This document shows positions 7,836-14,711 of a DNA stretch of 64,000 nucleotides, piece after piece; the stretch's first letter is position 1, and each line of letters opens with the position of its first letter. The stretch spans positions 1 to 64,000 of the forward strand of contig JAIXOQ010000008.1 of NCBI GenBank assembly GCA_027486675.1, read 5' to 3'. The stretch comes from Pseudomonadota bacterium. GTDB lineage: Bacteria; Bdellovibrionota; UBA1018; CAIMNF01. Position numbers and translations under genes: made by a program. The notes below the pieces were generated by a model. It had not been told where the DNA came from. It searched no databases and saw nothing but the letters and a program-made list of their open reading frames with translations.

Positions 7836-8309
7836 GTGACTCAACGTTCATACCTTCCAGGATTTGGGGGTAAGCGCGCTTTGATCGGCTTGGATACACG
7901 CGTGACCGTTGATATTAACTTTGTTTGTCTGGATGAGGTGGAGCCAAATCAGCAGGCGCTTCGGCTGATGGCATTGGCGGAATCCATGGGATTGCCCGTA
8001 GAAGTCATCAATCAGGCGGGTAGCTACTTCTTTTCCAAAATTGAGGACGCAAAGGATCACTTGGTTTTGGTCCATGAATCTTCGAAATGCAGGATTTTCA
8101 GACCTGACGTCTATTTGTTCTTAGAGCTTAAGTTGGCAAGATTCACAGCGTCGGACTTTGAAGATTGTGTGGTCTTTGCACAAAAGAATGCGGATGAATT
8201 CAAACTCCACAAAAAGCAACTCTCTGGCTTGTGTAAAAAAGCGCTAAAAAAAATGACGCCAGAAGCGAAGCAGCGGGCGCTTGAGATGATTCGAATTCTT
8301 AAGCTGTAG
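7836..8309 (+). CDS. Nucleotidyltransferase-like (DUF6036-type) protein, probably degraded
   Basis: The 157-residue frame starts with GTG. The beginning, GFGGKRALIGLDTRVTVDINFV, aligns by eye with the GG-x-AL...TxDIDF core of AbiEii/DUF6036 nucleotidyltransferases. The later PDVYLFLELKLARFTASDFEDC matches the helix in that family that follows the catalytic strand. Two things suggest decay: the usual 15-20 residues before the GG motif are missing, and the second metal-binding Asp of DxD is Asn (DIN). It sits alone, 75 bases before the cobalamin riboswitch. Activity is doubtful; a diverged non-catalytic relative is possible. Confidence 0.55.
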   Translation: MTQRSYLPGFGGKRALIGLDTRVTVDINFVCLDEVEPNQQALRLMALAESMGLPVEVINQAGSYFFSKIEDAKDHLVLVHESSKCRIFRPDVYLFLELKLARFTASDFEDCVVFAQKNADEFKLHKKQLSGLCKKALKKMTPEAKQRALEMIRILKL

Positions 8310-8384
8310 GATGCAAGTTAAAGGGGAGTCCCTCTCCTGTAGCCCCGTCATACGGACCTCTTGCCACTCTCCCGGGGATCCAGT

Positions 8385-8525
8385 ACTGTCACCGCAACTT
8401 GGAACTGAGGGAATCCGGTGTGAATCCGGAACTGTGCCGCAACGGTTATAGCGGGTGTGCTCATGACATCACTCGCTTAAGTCTGGTCGCTCGCCAAGGA
8501 AGCTCGCGTAAGTAAGAAATTCCCG
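8385..8525 (+). promoter_or_regulatory. Cobalamin (adenosylcobalamin-type) riboswitch
   Basis: The core runs from TGAGGGAATCCGGTGTGAAT (8406-8425) through CCGGAACTGTGCCGCAACGG, which is the conserved L5/J6 signature. A hairpin follows, AGCGGGTG with CACTCGCT (about 8450-8478). Then comes a diverged B12 box, AAGTCTGGTCGCTCGCC (8479-8495), which matches the consensus at about 10 of 17 positions. The AGGAGA ribosome site (8529-8534) and ATG 8541 follow, so repression of translation by B12 is likely. The downstream gene is not a known B12 transport or synthesis gene. Confidence 0.9.
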
Positions 8526-8540
8526 CGCAGGAGATTTGTT

Positions 8541-9308
8541 ATGTTTTTTTGGTTCCTGATTCATCTCACCCTAAGTTTTCAGTCGCATGCAGCGCCAGAG
8601 ACAGATCCCGCACCGACGAGCTTAAATTCCTGCGCTCTTCACACAGACCCCGATCTGAGAGAGGCCGCAGTGAAGAATACGGAAAGGGCAGCACTCACGG
8701 ACTTAGATCAATCGTTACACCGTCAGGGGATTCCAGCGAACGAACGAAAATGGCGCGTAAAACTAGCCATGATGATCGGTGTTAATATTTTAGTCACAAC
8801 CGGCGTGATGGTGGGCATCCCGGATTCACTTGTAGTGCTGAAGACTGCGCTTGTATCCACGTGGCAATCCATAACGACCTATTACATCATGGCGTATGGT
8901 GCGCCTGCGATTGAGTTGTTTGTATCTAAGCACCGCTTACGGTCTTATCAATCGAGTCAGGATGCCACAGCCGCGCTGTCTGATTTAGATGATCTTTATC
9001 CTTCCACTCAAGGGAAGATCACTCTCAATGCACAGATGATCCGAAATACCATCCAGCAGATGAATATTTATGCCGATCCCCATCTTAAAAGGGCCCGTCG
9101 ATGTTATGACGCAGGCGACTTAGATCAAGCTGTCGAAGCAGTCCTTGTCATCCACAAGAGCTTGAAAGATGCCTATCCTGAGATTCCTCTGAGTCAGCGT
9201 TTCATTCAAGTTGAGGTCAGGATGGCGCTCGGGCGGAAAATGCTTGGGGATGAAAGAGTCAGAAAGCGACTCGAAGGCCATGCAGTTATCAATGACTGGT
9301 TCCTCTGA
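8541..9308 (+). CDS. Exported protein of unknown function under B12 riboswitch control
   Basis: A 255-residue protein with signal peptide MFFWFLIHLTLSFQSHAAPE (cleavage likely after SHA). One further hydrophobic segment, LAMMIGVNILVTTGVMVGIP (about residues 72-92), lies near a second weaker one (TTYYIMAYGAPAIELFV), so the mature protein may be membrane inserted. The C-terminal half is helical and charged, with tetratricopeptide-like spacing (RARRCYDAGDLDQAVEAVLVIHKSL). No family is recognised. Position right after the cobalamin riboswitch with a good AGGAGA site means it should be made when B12 is scarce. The secreted metalloprotease-like gene starts 70 bases downstream and may share the transcript. 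Confidence 0.75.
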   Translation: MFFWFLIHLTLSFQSHAAPETDPAPTSLNSCALHTDPDLREAAVKNTERAALTDLDQSLHRQGIPANERKWRVKLAMMIGVNILVTTGVMVGIPDSLVVLKTALVSTWQSITTYYIMAYGAPAIELFVSKHRLRSYQSSQDATAALSDLDDLYPSTQGKITLNAQMIRNTIQQMNIYADPHLKRARRCYDAGDLDQAVEAVLVIHKSLKDAYPEIPLSQRFIQVEVRMALGRKMLGDERVRKRLEGHAVINDWFL

Positions 9309-9378
9309 GATATCAGCGGGAACATCGCATTGCTTACACCTCAATGAGGAGTGATAAGATCATTTCTGGGAGGCAAGG

Positions 9379-10311
9379 ATGCAGCCAAAGGCCTATAAAC
9401 TCGTTAAGACTTTGCTCTGCTGTGCAGTGAGCCTGATCAGCCACCTCGCACTTGCCGGTCCGAACTCCAAGATTAAACCAGAGCCACCCCTCAGCGCAGA
9501 AATGGCTGACTCGCGTGAGTATCAAGGCATGCGATGGAAAGTGGAGTGCCGTCCAGGTGCATTTGAAGGGCAGGGGTTAAAAGCCCGCATGCTGATGCTG
9601 GATTTTGCGGAGCAAGTCTTAAAGGAAGGGTTAGCGCGACTTGAGCGAATCAATGGGAGTGCTGCATGTCAAATGCGAGAAGAGCTCAAAAAAAAGCCAT
9701 TCATATTCAAATGTGAAGGCCGTCTTGGAAAAAAGACTGTTGCGATTACTGCGCCGAGAATACTTGGGCGTATGGGTCTGGCAAAATTCCACTCGAATAT
9801 TTTAGCGCCAACAGTTGTAAAAACTCTTCTTGCTGGATCCGGGATAGAAAAACCAAGTTCCGATGAAATCAGAGCTGCAAAAAATACACTCTTTCATGAA
9901 ATACTCCATGCGGCCGGCGTGGAGAACAAAACTCTGCGAGCCCATAGGCGCGTCTACAAATCAAAGACTATGGATCAAGATGTGACCTTCTCTTGCGCAA
10001 ACTTCATCTTCCCAGATCCGAAAGTGGAGGCATGCATCAAGAAGATTGACGGTACGCCGTGTTTTTTTAAGAGCGCAATGTGCGCGACATGCGCTGAGTT
10101 TGAGCCCAAAGTGACCAGTTGCCGTAACCAGATGATTTATGTCTCGATCAATGGCGCCCCAGTCGGGTGTAGTGATCAGGAAGCAGATCCGACGATGACT
10201 CCGGCAGGTTGGCCTTCATCGAAAACCTCAGCGACTGTACCAGATGCAGTGAATCCAAATCGCGGTCCAGCAAATCCTACTGTAGACGCAGTGGTCGTTC
10301 CTGAGCTTTAG
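9379..10311 (+). CDS. Secreted Cys-rich HExxH metalloprotease candidate
   Basis: A 310-residue exported protein. Signal peptide KLVKTLLCCAVSLISHLALA ends near residue 27. HEILH at residues 173-177, in a LFHEILHAAGV context, is a classical zinc-peptidase motif. About ten Cys in the mature part, several clustered at about 210-260 (CFFKSAMCATCAEFEPKVTSC), suggest disulfides. The C-terminal 40 residues are Pro/Asn/Thr rich. GGAGG at 9368-9372 supports ATG 9379. It lies 70 bases after the riboswitch-controlled gene on the same strand, and its stop overlaps the convergent gene by 4 bases. Family and substrate are not recognised. Confidence 0.72.
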   Translation: MQPKAYKLVKTLLCCAVSLISHLALAGPNSKIKPEPPLSAEMADSREYQGMRWKVECRPGAFEGQGLKARMLMLDFAEQVLKEGLARLERINGSAACQMREELKKKPFIFKCEGRLGKKTVAITAPRILGRMGLAKFHSNILAPTVVKTLLAGSGIEKPSSDEIRAAKNTLFHEILHAAGVENKTLRAHRRVYKSKTMDQDVTFSCANFIFPDPKVEACIKKIDGTPCFFKSAMCATCAEFEPKVTSCRNQMIYVSINGAPVGCSDQEADPTMTPAGWPSSKTSATVPDAVNPNRGPANPTVDAVVVPEL

Positions 10312-10775
10312 CGATTCGCCGATACAATCCTAGAGCGTCCCTTTTCACCCACCATCAGTAAGACCCGCTCGCCTTTGGCAAATGTTTCATCCATTCCTTG
10401 CACGACACTCATCAGGGATTTGTTATCGAGCTCGACCACATACTCAAGTGCATCCTGGGTTTTCAGTGCCTTTTCAGCAAAAGCACCACCCACAGCGCCC
10501 GCCACGGCACCAATGAGGGTTCCTGCGAGTGCGCCTCCGCCACGACCGAAGCGGCTGCCAATCACTGCGCCGCCTACGCCTCCGACGATCGCGCCTGCTT
10601 TACTCTTTCCAAGCTCATCTGGGCCCACTCTGACCTTTGTAACGTTGAGCACTGTCCCTCTATAAGTTTTAGAAGCCTCGCCCACAGTTCGGTCCGAGTA
10701 ATGCTTTACGCCTAAGTCTTTTGCACAGCCGGTGATCAAAGTGAGTAGAAGCACAGCGATGGAAGAGCGTTTCAT
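10308..10775 (-). CDS. Glycine-zipper (SlyB/17-kDa antigen-like) lipoprotein, internal start of the fused frame
   Basis: If translated from ATG 10775, the product is a 155-residue lipoprotein with lipobox LITGC. A basic, Val-rich region follows, then a long Gly-zipper (GAIVGGVGGAVIGSRFG, GGGALAGTLIGAVAGAVGG) and a C-terminal domain with VVELDNKS and KGERVLLMVGEKG, as in outer-membrane SlyB-type proteins. No good ribosome site precedes the ATG. It shares frame with the protease, so it could be made as a separate protein, as part of a fusion, or both. Confidence 0.5.
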   Translation of the reverse strand: MKRSSIAVLLLTLITGCAKDLGVKHYSDRTVGEASKTYRGTVLNVTKVRVGPDELGKSKAGAIVGGVGGAVIGSRFGRGGGALAGTLIGAVAGAVGGAFAEKALKTQDALEYVVELDNKSLMSVVQGMDETFAKGERVLLMVGEKGRSRIVSANR

Positions 10776-11579
10776 ATTTGTAGCGATCAAGCATAATAAA
10801 AGTAGAGCTGCGAATTCCATCCATGCGTCTGGAAGTTTTCGTTGATCTGAGTCCCCTATGATTTTTTTGGTGGAGATTGGATTTAAGGTGCCGCATCCAA
10901 AAAAACCACCCGTTCCTGGTTCAGACCTTGGGTAAAGATAACTAATCCCATCCATATCATCTTTTGCTAAGGCCAGCTCACGTGTTGGGCCAGTGGAGTA
11001 GTACATGAGGGCATTGGTATCTGCTGAATGTCCCAGACCAAGGACGTGGCCAATTTCGTGCGCAAGGATGACTTTGACTAAAGTTGAGTCTAAGGTCGTG
11101 AAGTTAGCTGTACCGCCGGCCTCCGCATTCAGCACTAAGAATCCACCCACAATCTTTCCGCTCGCTTCAATATTCATCCCGCCCGCAAATCCTGGGATGC
11201 TGTTTGCGCTTAGGCCTGAGGTCGTTGAAAAGGCAGTATCGCAGTAAATAATAGGATTACCTTCAGGCGCATATGCAGTAGCACCTGATCCGATGTACGT
11301 CGTGATTGGATTGTTTAAGGTCGTGATCGCACCAATAGAAACCTCAAGTGCTGCAGTCGGAACCTCAGCCCAAAGATCAGATGCAGCGGTAACTGCTTCG
11401 CGGACCTGCGTTTCGTAAGGGCTGCAGCTGCTATCTAAATCAAATGTAATGGAGGATTTTTCCCAACCGGTATTGTTTTGATCCAAAGGCCCTAGTGTAA
11501 GAGTAAAAGCTTCCGCACTGCTGTGTGTGATCATCGTGAGTACAAGAGCAAATATAGAAGTATGTGGCTTAGTTTTCAT
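10308..11579 (-). CDS. Matrixin-type metalloprotease fused in frame to a glycine-zipper lipoprotein
   Basis: One open frame of 423 codons. Residues 1-25 are a signal peptide (MKTKPHTSIFALVLTMITHSSAEA). Residues 30-215 form a matrixin-like domain with HEIGHVLGLGHS from His174 (HExxHxxGxxH) and a Met-turn ALMYY. Residues 220-268 (GGFFGCGTL, then FAALLLLCLIAT and NMKR) look like a C-terminal Cys-plus-helix-plus-basic sorting signal. The frame continues without a stop into MKRSSIAVLLLTLITGC, a perfect lipoprotein start, and a Gly-zipper domain like SlyB/17-kDa antigen. The start at 11579 overlaps the upstream stop as ATGA. The parts are probably two genes; see the internal entry. Confidence 0.7.
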   Translation of the reverse strand: MKTKPHTSIFALVLTMITHSSAEAFTLTLGPLDQNNTGWEKSSITFDLDSSCSPYETQVREAVTAASDLWAEVPTAALEVSIGAITTLNNPITTYIGSGATAYAPEGNPIIYCDTAFSTTSGLSANSIPGFAGGMNIEASGKIVGGFLVLNAEAGGTANFTTLDSTLVKVILAHEIGHVLGLGHSADTNALMYYSTGPTRELALAKDDMDGISYLYPRSEPGTGGFFGCGTLNPISTKKIIGDSDQRKLPDAWMEFAALLLLCLIATNMKRSSIAVLLLTLITGCAKDLGVKHYSDRTVGEASKTYRGTVLNVTKVRVGPDELGKSKAGAIVGGVGGAVIGSRFGRGGGALAGTLIGAVAGAVGGAFAEKALKTQDALEYVVELDNKSLMSVVQGMDETFAKGERVLLMVGEKGRSRIVSANR

Positions 11580-12175
11580 AGGATCCCCCAACTGACCGTT
11601 AGAACCGGACTCAATGCAAATTTTGAAGAAAGAAACCCTGAGATCAGGAAAGAAGATTCCACTCTGAGTTTGTCCCAGATATAGGCTGCGCCCAGATCCA
11701 TGTAGAAAATCCTTGAGGTCACCGATTGATCTGGAAGGCCAAAGGTCGTCGTTGTCGCACCGTTGTTAAGATCTTTCGTCCCCCCTTTTCCTTTGATGTT
11801 GTAGAACATCACTCCGGGTCCCAGATGAAAATCGAAACTAGATATGCGCGGAGTGACTGCCCTCACTCCAAATGCATAAACTCGAGTCGCACTCCCTCCA
11901 TCCGGGCTGTCCTTACTGGTGATTGCGTAATTCAAATTCGGCGAGATCCGGTAAGAGTTCGTGTCACCGATCATCCCGGTGAGGCTCAGTACCGGATAAA
12001 GCTCGCTAAAAAAAGGTTTTTCTCCGCTGTCGGCATCCGTAACGGCAAGGCCTGCGTTACGCACAAAGACTCCGGCGCCTACAAAAAGGTAGGGAGCGTC
12101 CTCTGCGGAGGCTTGGATTGAGAATAAGAGAGTGAGGGTGAAGAGACTGAGTGAGAGTAATGATTTTCTACGCAT
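11576..12175 (-). CDS. Outer-membrane beta-barrel-like protein
   Basis: The 199-residue protein has signal peptide MRRKSLLSLSLFTLTLLFSIQASAED. Alternating amphipathic strands follow (YLFVGAGVFVRNAGL, SYRISPNLNYAIT, TRVYAFGVRAVTPRISSFDFHLGPGVMFY), ending in LSPVLTVSWGIL. This is the pattern of a small outer-membrane barrel, though the last residue is Leu, not Phe. Its stop overlaps the start of the matrixin gene (ATGA), so the two are probably cotranscribed and translationally coupled. No specific function can be given. Confidence 0.65.
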   Translation of the reverse strand: MRRKSLLSLSLFTLTLLFSIQASAEDAPYLFVGAGVFVRNAGLAVTDADSGEKPFFSELYPVLSLTGMIGDTNSYRISPNLNYAITSKDSPDGGSATRVYAFGVRAVTPRISSFDFHLGPGVMFYNIKGKGGTKDLNNGATTTTFGLPDQSVTSRIFYMDLGAAYIWDKLRVESSFLISGFLSSKFALSPVLTVSWGIL

Positions 12176-12274
12176 TTCCCTTCAGTGTCGCTTGAAACCG
12201 CCTGCTTCATCAAAAATGCAGTGGTCAGTGGCTTGACGGCTTGTAAGTTTAAGTTAGGAAACTAGAGTGGAGGG

Positions 12275-12637
12275 ATGTCACAACCCAAATGTCCGAAGTG
12301 TTCCCAGGCTGACTCTTATGAAGATGGAAGCTTGCTGATTTGCCCGCATTGCGGCCATGAATGGATTCCTGGTACACAGTCAGCGCAGGTTGAGGCTTCT
12401 GAAGAGTCTCAGGGTAGCGTGATTTTAGATGCCAATGGCGCGCCACTAGAAGACGGTGACTCGGTGGTCTTGATTAAAGATCTCAAAGTAAAGGGCGCGT
12501 CAAATTCGATTAAGGTCGGAACTAAAGTTCGCTCCATACGCTTAAGACCCGATGCCACCGATGGACATAACATTTCGTGTAAGGTAGACGGGTTTGGTGC
12601 CATGTATTTGAAATCAGAGTTTGTGAGGAAGGGGTAG
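12275..12637 (+). CDS. phnA: PhnA/YjdM-family zinc-ribbon protein
   Basis: A 120-residue cytoplasmic protein with an N-terminal zinc ribbon (CPKCSQADSYEDGSLLICPHCGHEW, Cys pairs near residues 6/9 and 23/26). The YjdM-type beta domain follows (DANGAPLEDGDSVVLIKDLKVKGASN, then IKVGTKVRSIRL and the C-terminal GAMYLKSEFVRK). Length and order match PhnA/YjdM. Despite the name, the family's role is not tied to phosphonate breakdown by this sequence. The nucleosidase gene starts 7 bases after its stop, so they form a likely two-gene unit. Confidence 0.9.
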   Translation: MSQPKCPKCSQADSYEDGSLLICPHCGHEWIPGTQSAQVEASEESQGSVILDANGAPLEDGDSVVLIKDLKVKGASNSIKVGTKVRSIRLRPDATDGHNISCKVDGFGAMYLKSEFVRKG

Positions 12638-12643
12638 ATAGAA

Positions 12644-13342
12644 ATGCATCAAAAGCTTCTGGTTCTGACTGCGATGCCAGAGGAACGCTTGGCGATTGAG
12701 GCTGAACTTCTTCGTTCACAGGGTTCAAATTCGAAAGTAGATATTCTTGAGTGCGGCGTAGGATCTATCTCTGCTGCTATACGATTGACCCGGTACTTAG
12801 AAAAACAGCGACCAGACGCGGTCCTCTTGATGGGCGTTGCAGGGGCATTGACAACAGATCTTGAGATTGGTGATTTTGTGGTTGCGACTCGCGTGTATCA
12901 GCACGACTCCGTGAGTACTTTTCCATTAGGGACGTTTTGGATGAATCCCGGACGTTTCATCATTGATCCGATCATGGCTGAGGCCAATGAAAATGCGGGA
13001 TGGTCATGTGACGCAGCTTTCTTGGATTACTTTAGAAGCAAACTCAGCGATGAGCCTGTACGCTACGGAGTTTTAGCGTCAGGAGCGGAATTCGTTGCAA
13101 GCTATGAACGGAAGCAAGCGATTGCAGATCACCCGCCACGACCTATCTTTGTAGAAATGGAAGGAGCGGGTGTTGCAGCAGTGTGTGCTGAGTACGGAGT
13201 GCCCTTTTTGATCGCAAAGACCATTGCTGATCGTTTGAACCCGGATCATTCCATCGCCACCGATTTTTCAAAATGTTTGGAGCAAGCGGCTGCTCATGCT
13301 GCACTTATGGTGTCGCGCGTCCTTGCAAGCGAGCGGGGGTAA
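12644..13342 (+). CDS. MTA/SAH or futalosine nucleosidase-type phosphorylase-fold enzyme
   Basis: A 232-residue member of the PNP/UDP family. It has LVLTAMPEERLAIEAEL at the start, VLLMGVAGALTTDLEIGDFVVAT (ribose/base-binding strand), FVEMEGAGVAAVC (Glu for ribose contact) and TIADRLNPD near the C-terminus, where the catalytic Asp sits in this family. The first loop matches MtnN (TAMxEE). Cleavage of the glycosidic bond of methylthioadenosine/S-adenosylhomocysteine is the most likely role, but futalosine hydrolase (menaquinone synthesis) shares the fold and cannot be ruled out. Confidence 0.78.
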   Translation: MHQKLLVLTAMPEERLAIEAELLRSQGSNSKVDILECGVGSISAAIRLTRYLEKQRPDAVLLMGVAGALTTDLEIGDFVVATRVYQHDSVSTFPLGTFWMNPGRFIIDPIMAEANENAGWSCDAAFLDYFRSKLSDEPVRYGVLASGAEFVASYERKQAIADHPPRPIFVEMEGAGVAAVCAEYGVPFLIAKTIADRLNPDHSIATDFSKCLEQAAAHAALMVSRVLASERG

Positions 13343-13359
13343 GGATATTTTGGTGAGAT

Positions 13360-14016
13360 ATGAAATCGAAAAAATTCTCCTTCAGTGTCGCCATTGCCAT
13401 CGTCCTTAGCCTCGGATTCGTCTCCACGCAAACCTTTGCCGCAACACAGAGCGGGAAAGCTCGAGTCAATTCGAAGAAGTCTTCTAATACCCGTCAGAAA
13501 GCTCCAGCGCTGGCCCCTGTTGCTACCGCACCGTCAAGTAGTGCGCCACTCGACATTCGATTCGCAGCGACAGTTGGGGTCGGGATCGACGATGGAAACT
13601 TTGGTTTCGGTGCGGGCTTTCGCGCTGACCTTCCTGTAAACCTGGAGCAACTGCGCCTTCGTGTCGGTGGGGAGACTGGGATCTATCGCTTCTCAGTAAC
13701 AGGTGGATCCTTCTTGGTTTTCCCAATTGCAGTCACAGGCCAATATGTGATCGAAGGAACAACTCTTCCCTTTAAGCCATACGTCAGAGCCGCGATCGGG
13801 ATCGATATTGTGTCTTTCTCAACCGACGCCTCGGCAAGTGTGACATTGCCCAACGGGCAAGTCGTGTCGAGCAGTGCATCTTCTTCCAGCACAGAGTTCC
13901 ATTTTGTGGTGTCCCCAGGCGCGATGATTCCAGAAACTCAGTTCTTCGCCGAACTTCCTCTCGGGGCCTTTGCCGGCGGATTCCTGATCATGCCAACGGT
14001 CGGTTATCAGTTCTAA
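13360..14016 (+). CDS. Exported outer-membrane barrel-like protein
   Basis: A 218-residue protein with signal peptide (KKFSFSVAIAIVLSLGFVSTQTFAA, cleavage near residue 29). A basic, Ser/Ala/Pro-rich linker (about 30-62) is followed by strands typical of a small barrel: IRFAATVGVGIDDGNFGFGAGFRADLP, LRVGGETGIYRFSV, KPYVRAAIGIDIVSF. The end, GGFLIMPTVGYQF, carries the C-terminal Phe preferred by outer-membrane proteins. It starts 17 bases after the nucleosidase gene and ends 4 bases into the convergent YgjP-like gene. Confidence 0.65.
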   Translation: MKSKKFSFSVAIAIVLSLGFVSTQTFAATQSGKARVNSKKSSNTRQKAPALAPVATAPSSSAPLDIRFAATVGVGIDDGNFGFGAGFRADLPVNLEQLRLRVGGETGIYRFSVTGGSFLVFPIAVTGQYVIEGTTLPFKPYVRAAIGIDIVSFSTDASASVTLPNGQVVSSSASSSSTEFHFVVSPGAMIPETQFFAELPLGAFAGGFLIMPTVGYQF

Positions 14017-14570
14017 ATTTTTGGGTTGAGCGTTCTTTGGATCGCCCGCCAATTGGGGATGTGGCGATCCATCTCTGCTTTGAAGTCCGGCCCATGATTG
14101 TGAATGCGTAAGTGAACGAGCTCATGAACCAAAACGTATTCCAGACATTCTATATCGAACTGACCGAGCGTTAAGCTGAGAGTGATTTTCTTTCGTCTTG
14201 GATTGCAGGTGCCCCAGCGGGTGCGCATGTAGCGCAGGCTCCATGAGACTTGCTCAATATTCAGTCTTTGCATCCAAGGGTAGAGCAGTTCCGGAACCGC
14301 GTTATGAAGCTTTGTGCGCCACATGAGTTTTTGGAAGCGAAGCCGCTCGGCTGGTTGTAAATGCCGCAGCTCTGGGGGCACCCGAGCCTCCAGAGCTTGA
14401 TGACGCTTCAGGATCTTCTCCTGCTGTGCATGGATCCAGTCCTGCTTTTCGGCGAGCATGAGTTCGACCTGGGGCCGGCTCATCCAATAGGGGGCCGAGA
14501 CTCGGACCTCACCGATGGGGGGATGAATGGCGATGCGCACGCATTTAACCCGCTTAAAAGTGATCCTCAT
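14013..14570 (-). CDS. YgjP-like (WLM/SprT-type) metal-dependent hydrolase
   Basis: A 185-residue cytoplasmic protein. The hallmark is HELVH at residues 149-153 in EYVLVHELVHLRIHNHGPDF, where the following HNHG gives the third ligand. Upstream are the family segments MRTRWGTCNPRRKKITLSL (about 115-133) and an N-terminal KRVRIAIHPPIGEVRVSAP-like strand pair. The family (DUF45) is described as metalloprotease-like, with a UTP pyrophosphatase activity reported for E. coli YgjP. Which applies here is open. Convergent with the barrel gene; monocistronic. Confidence 0.85.
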   Translation of the reverse strand: MRITFKRVKCVRIAIHPPIGEVRVSAPYWMSRPQVELMLAEKQDWIHAQQEKILKRHQALEARVPPELRHLQPAERLRFQKLMWRTKLHNAVPELLYPWMQRLNIEQVSWSLRYMRTRWGTCNPRRKKITLSLTLGQFDIECLEYVLVHELVHLRIHNHGPDFKAEMDRHIPNWRAIQRTLNPKI

Positions 14571-14644
14571 TGATGGTCCTCTCCCCCCGCGCTTAGGGTG
14601 ACAAAATTCGCATAGAATTCATAGACTTGTGCCAACACACCTCC

Positions 14645-14671
14645 TTGCATGTAGAGTGTCAAGGCTATAAA
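14645..14671 (+). promoter_or_regulatory. Candidate sigma-70 promoter
   Basis: TTGCAT (14645-14650) and TATAAA (14666-14671) are separated by 15 bases, 41 bases before the next ATG. The spacing is short, but the -10 is strong. It would drive the exported protein, S41 protease and PPK2 genes. Confidence 0.4.
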
Positions 14672-14711
14672 AGTTGACCTTTTTTTACGGAAAAGGTAAA
14701 CCCTTGCAGCC

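Noticed and set aside
7714-7899. Minus-strand 61-codon frame before the nucleotidyltransferase-like gene
   Set aside because: Cys/Arg-rich random composition, no start site, overlaps the nucleotidyltransferase-like coding strand.
8320-8370. GC-rich imperfect hairpins ahead of the cobalamin aptamer as a terminator
   Set aside because: No T-run follows and the pairing is weak; it may just be the peripheral part of the riboswitch.
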